A stretch of 64,000 bases of DNA from Bosea sp. F3-2 (GCF_008253865.1 NZ_CP042331.1:3754001-3818000), one strand, 5' to 3'. Shown: positions 16,630 to 25,941, numbered from the stretch's first letter. A program made the numbers and translations. Notes: generated by a model not told the origin, from the letters alone.

Positions 16630-17535
16630 TCACTGCAATGCCACCGAGAGCAGCAGCCCGACCCCGCCAACGATCATCGCCATGCCAAGTATTTCGCGCC
16701 GGCTGGTGCCTTCGGCGAAGAGGCGGCGCGAGGCGATCTGCGCCAGCGGCACCTCGATCAGCGCCAGCGTGCGGACATTGGCGGCGGTGGTCAGCGAGAA
16801 GCCGATGAACCAGAACTGCGAGGCGGCGGCACCCAGAAAGCCGGCCGAGAGCGAGCGGCGCCAGTTCTTCAGGCTCTGGAACAGGGCATCGCGATTGGCG
16901 GCGAGCAGGTAGAAGGTGAGGAGCAGCGTCTGCAGGCCGAGGCCAAGCACGAGAATGGTCGAGGCACGGATCAGGAAGCTGCCTTCCGGCAGTGCCTGGA
17001 TGCCACCCCGGAAGCCGATCGCCGAGAGGGCGAAGAAGGCGCCGGAGACGATGCCGAGCACGGCCGGGCGCAGGTCAGCGCGGGTCAGTTTCTCGCCAGG
17101 CTTCCAGGAGACGACGATCACGCCTGCCGTCGCGATCGCGATGGCGAGGAATTTCAGCGGCGTCAGCGCGTCGCCGAGGAGTGTCGCCCCGAACAACGCC
17201 ACCTGAACCGGCTCGGTCTTGGTGTAGGCGGTCGTCACCGCGAAGGAGCGCTCGCGCATCGCCGCCAGCATCAGCGCGGTCGCCGCGATCTGTGCGAGCG
17301 CGCCCCAGAGCGTATAGCCGAGGGAAGCCATGCCGATGGCGGGCGGCAGGCGTTCGAGGCCGATGCAGGCCAGGATGAGGAAGAGCGCGGCGAAGGGCAG
17401 GCCGAAAAGGAAGCGCACCTGCGTGGCGCCGACGACGCCGATGATGTCGGTGAGGGAGCGCTGTGCCAGATTGCGGGCAGTCTGCAGCAGCGAGGCGAAA
17501 ATCGTCGCCGGAATCCAGAGAAGGCCGAACGCCAC
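16630..17535 (-). CDS. DMT/EamA-family transporter
   Basis: A 301-residue membrane protein with ten predicted helices in two similar halves, the drug/metabolite transporter architecture (for example FASLLQTARNLAQRSL in helix 1 and FALSAIGFRGG in the second half). The GTG at 17535 (VAFGLLWIPATIF) is preferred because GAGG lies upstream and family members start there; longer in-frame extensions are hydrophilic and run into the divergent gene. The substrate is unknown. It shares a 240-bp divergent promoter region with the carboxypeptidase gene. Confidence 0.83.
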   Translation of the reverse strand: MAFGLLWIPATIFASLLQTARNLAQRSLTDIIGVVGATQVRFLFGLPFAALFLILACIGLERLPPAIGMASLGYTLWGALAQIAATALMLAAMRERSFAVTTAYTKTEPVQVALFGATLLGDALTPLKFLAIAIATAGVIVVSWKPGEKLTRADLRPAVLGIVSGAFFALSAIGFRGGIQALPEGSFLIRASTILVLGLGLQTLLLTFYLLAANRDALFQSLKNWRRSLSAGFLGAAASQFWFIGFSLTTAANVRTLALIEVPLAQIASRRLFAEGTSRREILGMAMIVGGVGLLLSVALQ

Positions 17536-17619
17536 GGTAAGCCTCGGGAAAGAAAAAGGGCGTAGCGTTTTGGACTGACGCCCCCTGTCTAGGCAAATCG
17601 CTCCGCAAGGGGTAGGTAT

Positions 17620-17641
17620 GCATTTGCCGGCTGGCAAATGC
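17620..17641. promoter_or_regulatory. 22-bp inverted repeat in a divergent promoter region
   Basis: GCATTTGCC, spacer GGCT, GGCAAATGC: perfect 9-bp arms between the divergent transporter and carboxypeptidase genes. A related half-site GGCAAAT lies at 17592-17598. It may be a dimeric repressor site or a hairpin. Confidence 0.45.
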
Positions 17642-17775
17642 GCTGGCTGTCTCGAAATTGCCGCATGCGTTGCGTTGAAAGCTGCGCGTCCCGCTTCTCC
17701 AGAACTGCACCCACCTCGACTACCGTTCCCCTGCGTCTCGTCAGTTCCCGTCAAGACAGGTTCAAAGACCCGCCG

Positions 17776-19371
17776 ATGACCCTCTCTCGCTTTGCCGCCG
17801 CCCTCGCCCTCAGCTTCGTCGCAACGGGCCCCGCCCTCGCCGGAGCGAGTCTGGTCGTCGATGCATCGAGCGGTGCGGTGCTCTCCAGCGAGAACGCGAC
17901 GCAGGCCTGGCGCCCGGCCTCCACCACCAAGATGATGACGATCTATCTCGCGCTGAAGGCGGTGCGGGACGGGCGCCTCGGGCTGGAGACCGCCATCCCG
18001 GTTTCGAAGCTCGCCGCCAGCCAGCCGCGCGTGAAGGTCTATGCCCGGCCCGGGCAGGAGATCACGCTCGACAACGCGCTGCGCATCATGATGGTGAAAT
18101 CGGCCAACGACATCGCCTATGTCGTGGCCGAGGGCGTCGGCGGCGATGTCCCGACCTTCGTCGGCATGATGAACGCCGAAGCCCAGCGCCTCGGCATGCG
18201 CGACAGCAATTTCGTCAATCCCAATGGCTGGGACCATCCCGACCAGCAGAGCAGCGCGCGTGACCTCGCCGTGCTCGCCATGGCGCTGCTACACGACTTC
18301 CCGCAATATTCGGACTACTGGAACACTTCGGCCGTCCAGCTCGGCAAGCAGGTGATGCAAAACACCAATGGCCTGGTGGGCCGCTACGCCGGCATCGAAG
18401 GCATGAAGACCGGCTTCACCTGCGCCTCCGGCTTCAACGTCGTCGCGACGGCCAGCCGCGGCGGCAAGACCCTGATCGCCGTGGTGCTCGGCTCGGTTTC
18501 CGGCGTCGAGCGCACCGTCAAGGCCGCACAGCTCCTCGACGACGGCTTCAGCCGTTGGGGGGGAGGAGGCTACACTCTCGCTTCCATGTCACCCAGCGGC
18601 ACGCGCGCCCCCAACATCTGCGACGACGTTCGCCATCGTGGCGGCGGCGTGGCGCTGGCCGATGATGCCGATATCTCCGGCCCGATCGCCGCTTCCGCAG
18701 CCGCCGGCGGCAATGATTCCGATGGCGGCCGGTTCGCGACCTTCACGACACAGTCGGCCGGACCGGTCGCGACACGCTCGCCGCGCGGGCGCGTCGTTCT
18801 CGGCCAGCGCGCGCAGGTCGCGCCCGTTCAGGTCTCCTTCGGTCGCACCGCCGGCTCGGCCAGCGCTCCGCTCGCCGCCAATGTCACGGCCCAGCCGGAA
18901 ACGCGCGTCGCGCGCGGCACGGCCCCGACGATCGAGCCGGGCGCGCCCGTCGCCGCCGGGCTGGTTGGCGCGCCGGGCCGCCGCACGGCGTCGAACAATG
19001 GTGCGATCCCGCGCGGCACCACCGCTTTCGCCCCGGCCGATACCCCGGTCCAGCCGTCCTCCGATGCGTTCGAGGCCGGCCCGCTGCGGCTTCAGGGCGC
19101 GGTCCAGCGCGGCGCCGCGAATGCTGCGAGCCTGCGCCTGGGCGCTGCCGCCGGCATCAAGGCCGCTCCCCGCAACGCCAAGACACAACCGGCCAAGGCG
19201 CAGGCGGCCAAGACCCAGCCCGCAAAGACCCCGGCAGCCAAGCCACAGCCGGGCAAGGCGCCCGCCAGCACGAGCGCACTGCCCAAGCCCCGGCCGTCGC
19301 AGGCCGCCGTGAAGCCGCAGGCCGACAAGCCCGCGGCCAAGGCGAAGGCCAAGCCCGCCAGCGACGCCTGA
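17776..19371 (+). CDS. D-alanyl-D-alanine carboxypeptidase (S11) with long tail
   Basis: A 531-residue periplasmic penicillin-binding protein that removes the terminal D-Ala from peptidoglycan stem peptides. A signal peptide spans about residues 1-22. The catalytic motifs are STTK (S49-K52), SAN (109-111) and KTG (211-213). After about residue 270 comes a long region rich in Ala, Pro, Gly and Ser with no known domain, ending in repeated Lys-Pro-Ala units (KTQPAKAQAAKTQPAK). That basic tail might bind the wall or membrane; this is inference. The ATG at 17776 is the only start directly before the signal peptide. Confidence 0.88.
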   Translation: MTLSRFAAALALSFVATGPALAGASLVVDASSGAVLSSENATQAWRPASTTKMMTIYLALKAVRDGRLGLETAIPVSKLAASQPRVKVYARPGQEITLDNALRIMMVKSANDIAYVVAEGVGGDVPTFVGMMNAEAQRLGMRDSNFVNPNGWDHPDQQSSARDLAVLAMALLHDFPQYSDYWNTSAVQLGKQVMQNTNGLVGRYAGIEGMKTGFTCASGFNVVATASRGGKTLIAVVLGSVSGVERTVKAAQLLDDGFSRWGGGGYTLASMSPSGTRAPNICDDVRHRGGGVALADDADISGPIAASAAAGGNDSDGGRFATFTTQSAGPVATRSPRGRVVLGQRAQVAPVQVSFGRTAGSASAPLAANVTAQPETRVARGTAPTIEPGAPVAAGLVGAPGRRTASNNGAIPRGTTAFAPADTPVQPSSDAFEAGPLRLQGAVQRGAANAASLRLGAAAGIKAAPRNAKTQPAKAQAAKTQPAKTPAAKPQPGKAPASTSALPKPRPSQAAVKPQADKPAAKAKAKPASDA

Positions 19372-19378
19372 GGCCTGA

Positions 19379-20275
19379 TTGGACGCGGGGCAGGCGAACG
19401 CACGTCACGGGCTGCTGCTGGCCTTCGCCTCGGCGGCCGCCTTCGGCACCAATATCGTCAGCGCGCAGATCGCCGGGCAGGTCGGCCTCAGCGGCCCGTT
19501 GCTCGTCTTCTACCGCGTCCTGCTGATGCTGATCCTGGTCGGCGGCGCGGCGCTGGCCTGGCGCTGCTCCCTCAATCTCGCCCGCGACGAACGGCAGCCC
19601 GTCCTGCTCTTCGGCCTCGCGACCGCGCTCGTCGGCACGGCCTATCTCTCCTCGGTCAGCTTCGTGCCCGTCTCGGTCGCGGCCGTGGTGTTCTACACCT
19701 TTCCGATCCTGATCGTGCTGACCGAGCCGCTATTCACGCCAGCGCCCTTCCGGGCCGACCGGTTCACTGTCGCGCTCCTGGCCTTCCTCGGTGTCGCGCT
19801 GGTCGTCGGCCCCGACCTGCATGGGCTCGATCCGCGCGGGCTTGCCCTCGCCTTCCTCGCCAGCCTCAGCGCCACCGCGCAATTCTTCGCCGCCGCACGC
19901 TGCGCCCAGGTCGCGACGCTGCCGAAGCTGTTCTGGTCGCATATCGTCATCCTGCCGGTCACGCTGGCGATCCTCCTGATCACCGGCGGCCTGCTGCCGC
20001 CGCAGACCTTCCTGCTCGCGCCGATCGCGGTTGCCATCACCTATGGCGGCTACGTCATCGGCTTCCTCTTGCAGATCCTGGCGCTCGCGCGCATCGCGCC
20101 CGGGCCGGCCGGCCTTGCCTTCTGCGCCGAGCCGGTTTTCGCCGTGGCGATCGCGGCCATCGTGCTCGCCGAGCGGCTGGGGCCACTGCAATATGCCGGC
20201 GGCGCCCTTGTCATCGTCGCGCTGGTCATTAATGTAATAGTAGAACATTCAAGGCGGAGCGTCGTGCCCGCTTGA
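19379..20275 (+). CDS. EamA/DMT-family transporter
   Basis: A 298-residue inner-membrane protein with ten hydrophobic segments in two EamA halves (AAAFGTNIVSAQIAG at the start; second repeat from about residue 150). The start is a TTG at 19379, seven bases after the carboxypeptidase stop; no ATG lies near the first helix. Close spacing suggests co-transcription. The last codons (VIVEHSRRSVVPA) are hydrophilic. The substrate is unknown, though amino acids or metabolites are typical for the family. Confidence 0.82.
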   Translation: MDAGQANARHGLLLAFASAAAFGTNIVSAQIAGQVGLSGPLLVFYRVLLMLILVGGAALAWRCSLNLARDERQPVLLFGLATALVGTAYLSSVSFVPVSVAAVVFYTFPILIVLTEPLFTPAPFRADRFTVALLAFLGVALVVGPDLHGLDPRGLALAFLASLSATAQFFAAARCAQVATLPKLFWSHIVILPVTLAILLITGGLLPPQTFLLAPIAVAITYGGYVIGFLLQILALARIAPGPAGLAFCAEPVFAVAIAAIVLAERLGPLQYAGGALVIVALVINVIVEHSRRSVVPA

Positions 20276-20332
20276 AGGCGGATTGCCGTGCGTCGCGAGG
20301 CGCATGGAGTGACGATCCGGCCCTTTGACGAA

Positions 20333-20378
20333 GCATCGGATTTTCCCGAAAGGTGGATTCCACTTTTCGGTCTGATGC
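20333..20378. repeat. Imperfect inverted repeat upstream of the cobW-type gene
   Basis: GCATCGGATTTTCCCGAAA and TTTTCGGTCTGATGC pair imperfectly around a GGATTCC centre. It resembles intergenic hairpins common in Hyphomicrobiales and lies just upstream of the GTPase gene. Confidence 0.55.
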
Positions 20379-20399
20379 CCTGAGACCGGACGACAGATC

Positions 20400-21500
20400 A
20401 TGACCGGCGCCCACGCCAGCCCCGCCCCCATACCGCTGACGCTGCTCACCGGCTTCCTCGGCGCCGGCAAGACGACGCTGCTCAACCGGCTGCTGAAGGA
20501 CCCCGCGCTGGCGGACAGCGTGGTGCTCGTGAACGAGTTCGGCGAGGTCGGGCTCGACCACCTGATGGTCGAAGGCGTCGAGGAGAACATGATCCTCCTC
20601 GAATCCGGCTGCCTGTGCTGCACGATCCGGGACGATCTCATCGTGACGCTCGAGGATCTGCTGCGCCGGCGGGACAATGGCCGGATCGGCGCCTTTTCCC
20701 GCCTCGTCATCGAGACGACCGGCCTCGCGGACCCGGCGCCCATCCTGAACGTGCTGATCAACCACCCCTATCTCGCCATGCGCTTCCGGCTCGACGGCGT
20801 CGTCACGCTCGTCGACGCGGTCAACGGCATGGCGACGCTCGACGCCCATGAGGAGGCGCGCCGGCAGGTCGTCGCCGCCGACCGGCTCGTCCTGACCAAG
20901 ACAGACCTCGCAGGTCCGGCCGATGCGCTGCGCGCACGCCTCGCCGCGCTGAATCCCGGTGTCGAGATCCTTCTTCCGGATGCGGCGGCGAGCGCGCTGA
21001 TCGGCGCAGGCCTCTATGATCTGGTGCGGCGCCCGGCCGCTCTGCGCCGCTGGCTGGCGGAAACAGAGATTCCCGGCCACAGCCATCACCATCACGGCCA
21101 TGGTCACCAGCATCATCACGGTCATGATCATCACGGGCAGTATCCGCATGACGTGAACCGCCACGACGAGGCGATCCGCGCCTTTGCCCTGACGGCTGAG
21201 CAGCCCGTCGCCCGAAGCACCTTCGATCTGTTCTGGACCCTGCTGCGCTCGATCCATGGGCCGCGCCTGCTGCGGCTGAAGGGTCTGGTCGATGTGGCCG
21301 AGCAGCCGGGGCATCCGCTGCTCGTGCACGCCGTGCAGCAGATCCTGCATCCGCCCATCACGCTCGACGCCTGGCCTGATGCCGACCGGCGCTCACGCCT
21401 CGTCCTGATCGTCAAGGACATCGAGGAGGAGACCGTCCAGCGCCTGTGGTCGGCCTTCCTCGGCCAGCAGGCCGAGCGTGCCGAGACCGCACGCTCCTAG
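20400..21500 (+). CDS. CobW/COG0523 family GTPase, metal chaperone-like
   Basis: A 366-residue G3E GTPase. Walker A is GFLGAGKTTLL (about 19-28), the metal-binding motif CLCC is at 71-74 (ESGCLCCTIRDD), and LTKTDL is the guanine-specificity region. A His-rich stretch (about 227-245, with runs such as HSHHHHGHGHQHHHGH) separates the GTPase from the C-terminal CobW domain. Such proteins move zinc or cobalt to client enzymes, and the His-rich loop favours zinc. No cobalamin or zinc-uptake operon is adjacent. Confidence 0.87.
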   Translation: MTGAHASPAPIPLTLLTGFLGAGKTTLLNRLLKDPALADSVVLVNEFGEVGLDHLMVEGVEENMILLESGCLCCTIRDDLIVTLEDLLRRRDNGRIGAFSRLVIETTGLADPAPILNVLINHPYLAMRFRLDGVVTLVDAVNGMATLDAHEEARRQVVAADRLVLTKTDLAGPADALRARLAALNPGVEILLPDAAASALIGAGLYDLVRRPAALRRWLAETEIPGHSHHHHGHGHQHHHGHDHHGQYPHDVNRHDEAIRAFALTAEQPVARSTFDLFWTLLRSIHGPRLLRLKGLVDVAEQPGHPLLVHAVQQILHPPITLDAWPDADRRSRLVLIVKDIEEETVQRLWSAFLGQQAERAETARS

Positions 21501-21530
21501 CAGGCTGCTGATTTCCCACGGAACCACGTC

Positions 21531-21626
21531 GTCATCCCGGGCTTGACCCGAGATCCATGCCAGAGCTCTTACGATGAAGGTTCCGGCATGGATCCCGGCT
21601 CTGCGCTTCGCTTCGGCCGGGATGAC
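21531..21626. repeat. Palindromic repeat, family A
   Basis: GTCATCCCGGGCTTGACCCG ... CGGCCGGGATGAC, with inner arms ATCCATGCC/GGCATGGAT. This family recurs across the window. Confidence 0.8.
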
Positions 21627-21774
21627 GCGCGCTTCCATCAAAACGGAGCATGTCCTAGTGCGCCCGCAGCGGCCCACTTCTTGAAGCGTCTCTCCCGCAT
21701 GGCGAGGTACAGGCCTGTATCTCGCCATTCCGGCACAGCCTTGCGCCGGAAAGACGCATCGGGAGCGGGAGCGG

Positions 21775-22917
21775 ATGAGCGAGATCATAGCCCTGGCGAG
21801 CCTGGGCGGCACGGCGTCGATGATGCCGACCGTGCTGCGATCGCTCCCCGGCATGGCGATCCACTGCGAAATCCGTCCGCTCGCCTCCTGTGACGGGATC
21901 GTCAGGGAATGGGCTGATCTCGCGGCGCAGGCCATCGAGCCCAATCCCTTTCTCGATCCAGGCTTCGCGCTCGCCGCGGCTCAACATCTCGTCTCGTTCC
22001 GCGACGTTGCGCTGATGCTGCTCTGGCAGGGCGAGGCCGGACGGCAATCGCGCCGATTGATCGGCCTCGTGCCATTCCGCCGACGCCAGCGCCTGCTTGC
22101 AGCCGAGGCTCTGGACGAATTCGCCGATCCCCGCCTGCTCAACGGCACGCCCCTGATCGACGACACCTTCGCAGCGCCGGCCCTGTCGGCGCTGTTCCGC
22201 GTCCGGCGCAGGGAGGCTGGGCCAACCGCCGGCTTGACCTTCCCGGCCATCGACCCAGCCGGCCCGTTCGCAACGGCATTGATATGGATCGCCGGCAAAC
22301 AGGGCTTCGTGGCGGACTGGCAAGCCCTCGGCATGCCCAGCCCACGGCTCGCGGGCCAGGCCAGCCTCGCAGAAGCGCGGGCCAAGCTGGAGGCGCGGGG
22401 CAAGCTGCGTCTGGAAGAGCCCTCGACCCTCGCCGGCCGGCGCGACGCCGTCGAGATCCTGCTTGCCCTCGAAGCCTCGGGCCGGCGGGGGCAGACAGGC
22501 CGGGCAACCCTTCAGGATATCCGCGAGGCCGCCTTCCTGCGCAGCATGAGCCGCAGCCTCAGCCGGCAGAAACTGTGCCGGATCGCGCTGCTGATGCTCG
22601 ATGACAGACCGATCGCGGCAGCGCTGACGCTCGGCCGTTCTCCGATGAGCTGGCTCTATCTCGCGGCCGACGACGACGGCCTGGCCCCGGCCAAGCCGCT
22701 AGCGCTGCTCCTGGCGATGATGCGCAAGGCGGCGCCCGCGCGACAGATCAGGCTGGCTGGCGGCCTGCCGATCTTCGGAGCCGAGAGCGACGGCTTCGGC
22801 ACGCTTCGCCTCAGCCATCGACGGGCCGGCACCCCGGCCGATCTCGCAGCCCGCATCCGGCGGCGGATCGGCCAGTCGCTGTTCAGAGCCCGTTCCGATC
22901 AGGTTGATTCAATCTGA
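21775..22917 (+). CDS. CelD/BcsL-like GNAT acetyltransferase
   Basis: A 380-residue protein of the CelD-like (GNAT type 6) acetyltransferase family. The fold is visible from IRPLASCDGIVREWADLA through the C-terminal acetyltransferase core near residues 220-350 (RSMSRSLSRQKLCRIALLMLDD and PIAAALTLG). Relatives are linked to extracellular polysaccharide modification, but the target is unknown. The ATG follows GGGAGCGG. The last codons (SDQVDSI and stop) are encoded by a family D palindromic repeat, so the C terminus seems to have been set by repeat insertion. Confidence 0.75.
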   Translation: MSEIIALASLGGTASMMPTVLRSLPGMAIHCEIRPLASCDGIVREWADLAAQAIEPNPFLDPGFALAAAQHLVSFRDVALMLLWQGEAGRQSRRLIGLVPFRRRQRLLAAEALDEFADPRLLNGTPLIDDTFAAPALSALFRVRRREAGPTAGLTFPAIDPAGPFATALIWIAGKQGFVADWQALGMPSPRLAGQASLAEARAKLEARGKLRLEEPSTLAGRRDAVEILLALEASGRRGQTGRATLQDIREAAFLRSMSRSLSRQKLCRIALLMLDDRPIAAALTLGRSPMSWLYLAADDDGLAPAKPLALLLAMMRKAAPARQIRLAGGLPIFGAESDGFGTLRLSHRRAGTPADLAARIRRRIGQSLFRARSDQVDSI

Positions 22918-22931
22918 TCGGAACGGGCTCT
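22885..22931. repeat. Palindromic repeat, family D, overlapping a gene end
   Basis: AGAGCCCGTTCCGATCAG ... CTGATCGGAACGGGCTCT, a near-perfect 47-bp inverted repeat. It supplies the stop codon of the acetyltransferase gene and could also terminate its transcript. Confidence 0.85.
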
Positions 22932-22977
22932 GGGCGGTGTGGACAGTTGCCGAGATGGATCCGCCGGAACCGCCGCC

Positions 22978-23125
22978 GTCATTCCGGGGCGGACCGGAGG
23001 TCCGAGCCCGGAACCCATGAACACGACGCTCCAGATAGGGCCGGACTAGTTCGAAGCGCTGCTCTTCCTGCTGGGACGGTGTTCATGGGTTCCGGGCTCA
23101 GGCCTTCGGCCTGCCCCGGAATGAC
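22978..23125. repeat. Palindromic repeat, family A, un-nested long form
   Basis: The outer arms GTCATTCCGGGGC and GCCCCGGAATGAC and inner arms GAACCCATGAACAC and GTGTTCATGGGTTC flank a unique loop. It is the reference form for the nested copies at 52054 and 60501. Confidence 0.85.
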
Positions 23126-23169
23126 GGCGGTGCCACAACAAGGCCAGCTTGGCCAAGTGTCCACGGGCT

Positions 23170-24789
23170 CTAAGCCTCGGCCCGCAGCACACGACGGATG
23201 ATCTTGCCCGTTGTCGTCAATGGCAATTCGCCGCGAAACGCGATCTCGCGGGGGTATTCATGCGCCGAGAGTCGCGCGCGCACGAAGTTCTGAAGCTCGG
23301 AGACCATCGACGGCGAGCCGGGCTGCCCCGGCTTCAGCACGATGAAGGCCTTGACGATCTCGGTGCGCAGCGTGTCGGGCTTGCCGACCACCGCGGCAAG
23401 CGCCACCGCCGGGTGCTTCAGCAGGCAATCCTCGATCTCGCCCGGGCCGATGCGATAGCCGGAGGAGGTGATGACATCGTCGTCCCGGCCGATGAAGCGG
23501 ACATAGCCGTCGGCATCCTGCACGCCCTCGTCGCCGGTGATCATCCAGTCGCCGACGAACTTCGCCGCGGTCGCCTCGGGGTTGCGCCAGTATTCGAGGA
23601 ACATCACCGGGTCCGGCCGGCGCACGGCGATCTGCCCTTCCTCGCCGGCTGAGCAGACCGAGCCGTCCGGCCGAATGATCGCCACGTCATGACCGGGAAC
23701 CGCCCTGCCGATCGAGCCGGGCCGGCTCACGCCGATGGCGGCGCTGGAGGCGAGCACAAGATTGCACTCGGTCTGGCCATAGGCCTCGTTGATCGTCAGC
23801 CCCAGCGCCTCGCGCCCCCAGGCCAGTGTTTCGGCGCCGAGCGCCTCGCCGGCCGCCGCGACCGTGCGCAGGTTGAGCTCGTAGCGTCCGCGCGGATTGC
23901 CGGCGCCGCGCAGCATCCGCAGCGCCGTCGGCGGCACGAAGGCGTTGCGGATGCCAAGGTCCTGGATCAGGCTGTAGGCCTCGTCCGGCTCGAAGCGCGT
24001 CACCGGCCGGGCGACCACCGCCACGCCGAAATGCAGTGCCGGCAGCAGCATGTTGAGCAGCCCGCCGGCCCAGGCCCAGTCGGCCGGTGTCCAGGCGAGA
24101 TCGCCCGGCCGCGGCATGAACTCATGCGGCATCTGCACGCCCGGCAGATGGCCGGGCAGGACGCGGTGGCCATGCAGCGCGCCCTTCGGATTGCCCGTCG
24201 TGCCGGAGGTGTAGATCATCAGCGCCGGATCGTCCGGCGTGGTCTCGACCGGCGTGAAATCGGGGCTGCCTTCGGCGAGGAGATCGTCCCAGCCCTCCGC
24301 GCCGCGATCCGGCCCCTCGGTCGAAACCAGCAAGGCGAGTTCCGGCAGGGGATGCGTGATCTGGCCGAGCTTGGCGAGGCCGGCTTCGTTGGTCACCACC
24401 ACCTTCGCGCCGGAATCCTCCAGCCGGTAGGCGAGCGCGTCGACGCCGAACAGCGCCGCCAGCGGCACCGCGATGGCGCCGAGCTTGTAGGCGGCGAGAT
24501 GGGCGGTCAGCACCGCCCGACCCTGCGGCAGCAGGATGGCGACACGGTCGCCACGGCCGACGCCGCGCGCGCGCAGGGCGTTGGCGAGACGGTTGGAATG
24601 CTCGCGGAACCAGCCGAAGCTGACCGGCGTCACGCGCCAGTCCTGCGAAACCTCGATGATCGCCGGCCGCTCCGGCGCGCTCGCCGCCCAGCGGTCGCAG
24701 ACGTCGACGGCGATGTTGTAGCGATCCGGAATGCGCCAGCGGAAAGCGTCACGCAATGCGGCGTAGTCGGTCAGGTCTGGCAATATCAA
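23170..24789 (-). CDS. Acyl-CoA synthetase (AMP-binding)
   Basis: A 539-residue adenylate-forming enzyme that activates a carboxylic acid to its CoA thioester through an acyl-AMP. Motifs in order: YTSGTTGNPKGAL (P loop, about 193-205), EAYGQTECN (A5), the TGDEG segment (A7), GYRIGPGEIE (A8) and the C-terminal catalytic lysine in TTTGKIIRRVLR. The subgroup resembles medium-chain or acetyl-CoA synthetase-like proteins; the substrate cannot be fixed. The binding-protein gene upstream on the same strand ends about 90 bp away and may share a transcript. Confidence 0.85.
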   Translation of the reverse strand: MILPDLTDYAALRDAFRWRIPDRYNIAVDVCDRWAASAPERPAIIEVSQDWRVTPVSFGWFREHSNRLANALRARGVGRGDRVAILLPQGRAVLTAHLAAYKLGAIAVPLAALFGVDALAYRLEDSGAKVVVTNEAGLAKLGQITHPLPELALLVSTEGPDRGAEGWDDLLAEGSPDFTPVETTPDDPALMIYTSGTTGNPKGALHGHRVLPGHLPGVQMPHEFMPRPGDLAWTPADWAWAGGLLNMLLPALHFGVAVVARPVTRFEPDEAYSLIQDLGIRNAFVPPTALRMLRGAGNPRGRYELNLRTVAAAGEALGAETLAWGREALGLTINEAYGQTECNLVLASSAAIGVSRPGSIGRAVPGHDVAIIRPDGSVCSAGEEGQIAVRRPDPVMFLEYWRNPEATAAKFVGDWMITGDEGVQDADGYVRFIGRDDDVITSSGYRIGPGEIEDCLLKHPAVALAAVVGKPDTLRTEIVKAFIVLKPGQPGSPSMVSELQNFVRARLSAHEYPREIAFRGELPLTTTGKIIRRVLRAEA

Positions 24790-24882
24790 GATGGAAGTCC
24801 GGTGGGAGGCGCGGCACGATAGGCAGGCGCCCAGCCGCTGTCACCCACCCCCAGCGCGGGCTTTCCGTGCGTCATGATGCGC

Positions 24883-25941
24883 TCAGAACATGCGTTCGCC
24901 GGCCGGCGGCAGGAATGCGTCGGAAAATGCATCGCCCGCGCGCGCCTTGTCCCGGAAGCTCCCCGCCAGGGTGAGCTGATCCAGCACCCGCGACCAGCGC
25001 TCGGAATCGATCCCGCCCAGACCGTGCGCCCGGACATAGGGCGTCAGCACGTTCCGCTCGATGACCATGCCGAGCTTCTCCCGCTCGATCTCCAGCTGGG
25101 CGTCCTCGTTGCGGCGCACGACCAGCTGCGCACTGGCGCCGGGGTTCGCGACCGCATCACGGATCCCGCGCATGACGGCGCGCACGAGGCCACGCACCGC
25201 ATCCGGCTTGCTGGCGGCGAACTTGCCCGCCACGATCACCGCGCTGCCATAGAGCACGAGGCCGTGATCGGCCATTTCCATCAGCACGATGTCTTCGGCC
25301 GGTACACCACGCCCCTTGAGGGAAACATAAGTCGACGTGCCGAAGCCAAAGGCAGCATCGAGTTCCCCGGAAGCCAGCATCGGCTCCCGCACCGGAAGCC
25401 CCACGATCTCCAGCTTGATCTTGCTGTCGTCGATCTTGTTCAGGCTCTTGAAGATCGGCCACTGTGCAAAGCTGGCATCGGTGCTCGCCGTGCCCAGCTT
25501 GCGGCCCTCCAGGCTCGCCGGCTCGGCCGTGATGCCCCGGCTCTTGCGGCCGATGAGCGCGAAGCCCGGACGGTCGTGGATGATCATCACCGCCTTCAGA
25601 TCGGTGCTCGGGTTCTCGTCGCGGAAGCGGATGAGCGCGTTGACGTCACCGAAGCCAGCATCCTGCGCGCCGGTCGCCAGACGCTGCAGCATGGCACGCG
25701 AGCCGTTGCCCGGCTCTATGGTAACATCGAGCCCTTCGGCACCGAAATAGCCTTTGTCCTGCGCAGCCAGAAAGGGTGCCGTCAGCCCGTCGAAACGTCG
25801 ATCCAGGGCGAAGCGGATCGCCGTGTTGCCCTGCGCACGGGCAGCGCCGCCGGCCACACAGGCCGCCGCAGCCACTACCGCCAGCTGCCCGAACCCGCGC
25901 CGGCACAGGACTGGGGGACGAGGGGACGGAACGATGGGCAT
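24883..25941 (-). CDS. NMT1/THI5-like ABC substrate-binding protein, orphan
   Basis: A 352-residue periplasmic binding protein of the SsuA/THI5/NMT1 class. A signal sequence with a basic start and a hydrophobic run (CRRGFGQLAVVAAAACVAGG) ends in ARAQ. The mature part has typical features such as APFLAAQDKGYFGAEGLDV and a later LGTASTD motif. The ATG at 25941 follows GGAGG at six-base spacing; a longer frame starts at 26031. Ligands of this class include sulfonates, nitrate, taurine and pyrimidine precursors. No permease or ATPase is adjacent. Confidence 0.83.
   Translation of the reverse strand: MPIVPSPRPPVLCRRGFGQLAVVAAAACVAGGAARAQGNTAIRFALDRRFDGLTAPFLAAQDKGYFGAEGLDVTIEPGNGSRAMLQRLATGAQDAGFGDVNALIRFRDENPSTDLKAVMIIHDRPGFALIGRKSRGITAEPASLEGRKLGTASTDASFAQWPIFKSLNKIDDSKIKLEIVGLPVREPMLASGELDAAFGFGTSTYVSLKGRGVPAEDIVLMEMADHGLVLYGSAVIVAGKFAASKPDAVRGLVRAVMRGIRDAVANPGASAQLVVRRNEDAQLEIEREKLGMVIERNVLTPYVRAHGLGGIDSERWSRVLDQLTLAGSFRDKARAGDAFSDAFLPPAGERMF

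Noticed and set aside
16630..18237. Long form of the DMT transporter frame starting at 18237
   Set aside because: The added part overlaps the carboxypeptidase gene on the opposite strand and is hydrophilic; GTG at 17535 is the better start.
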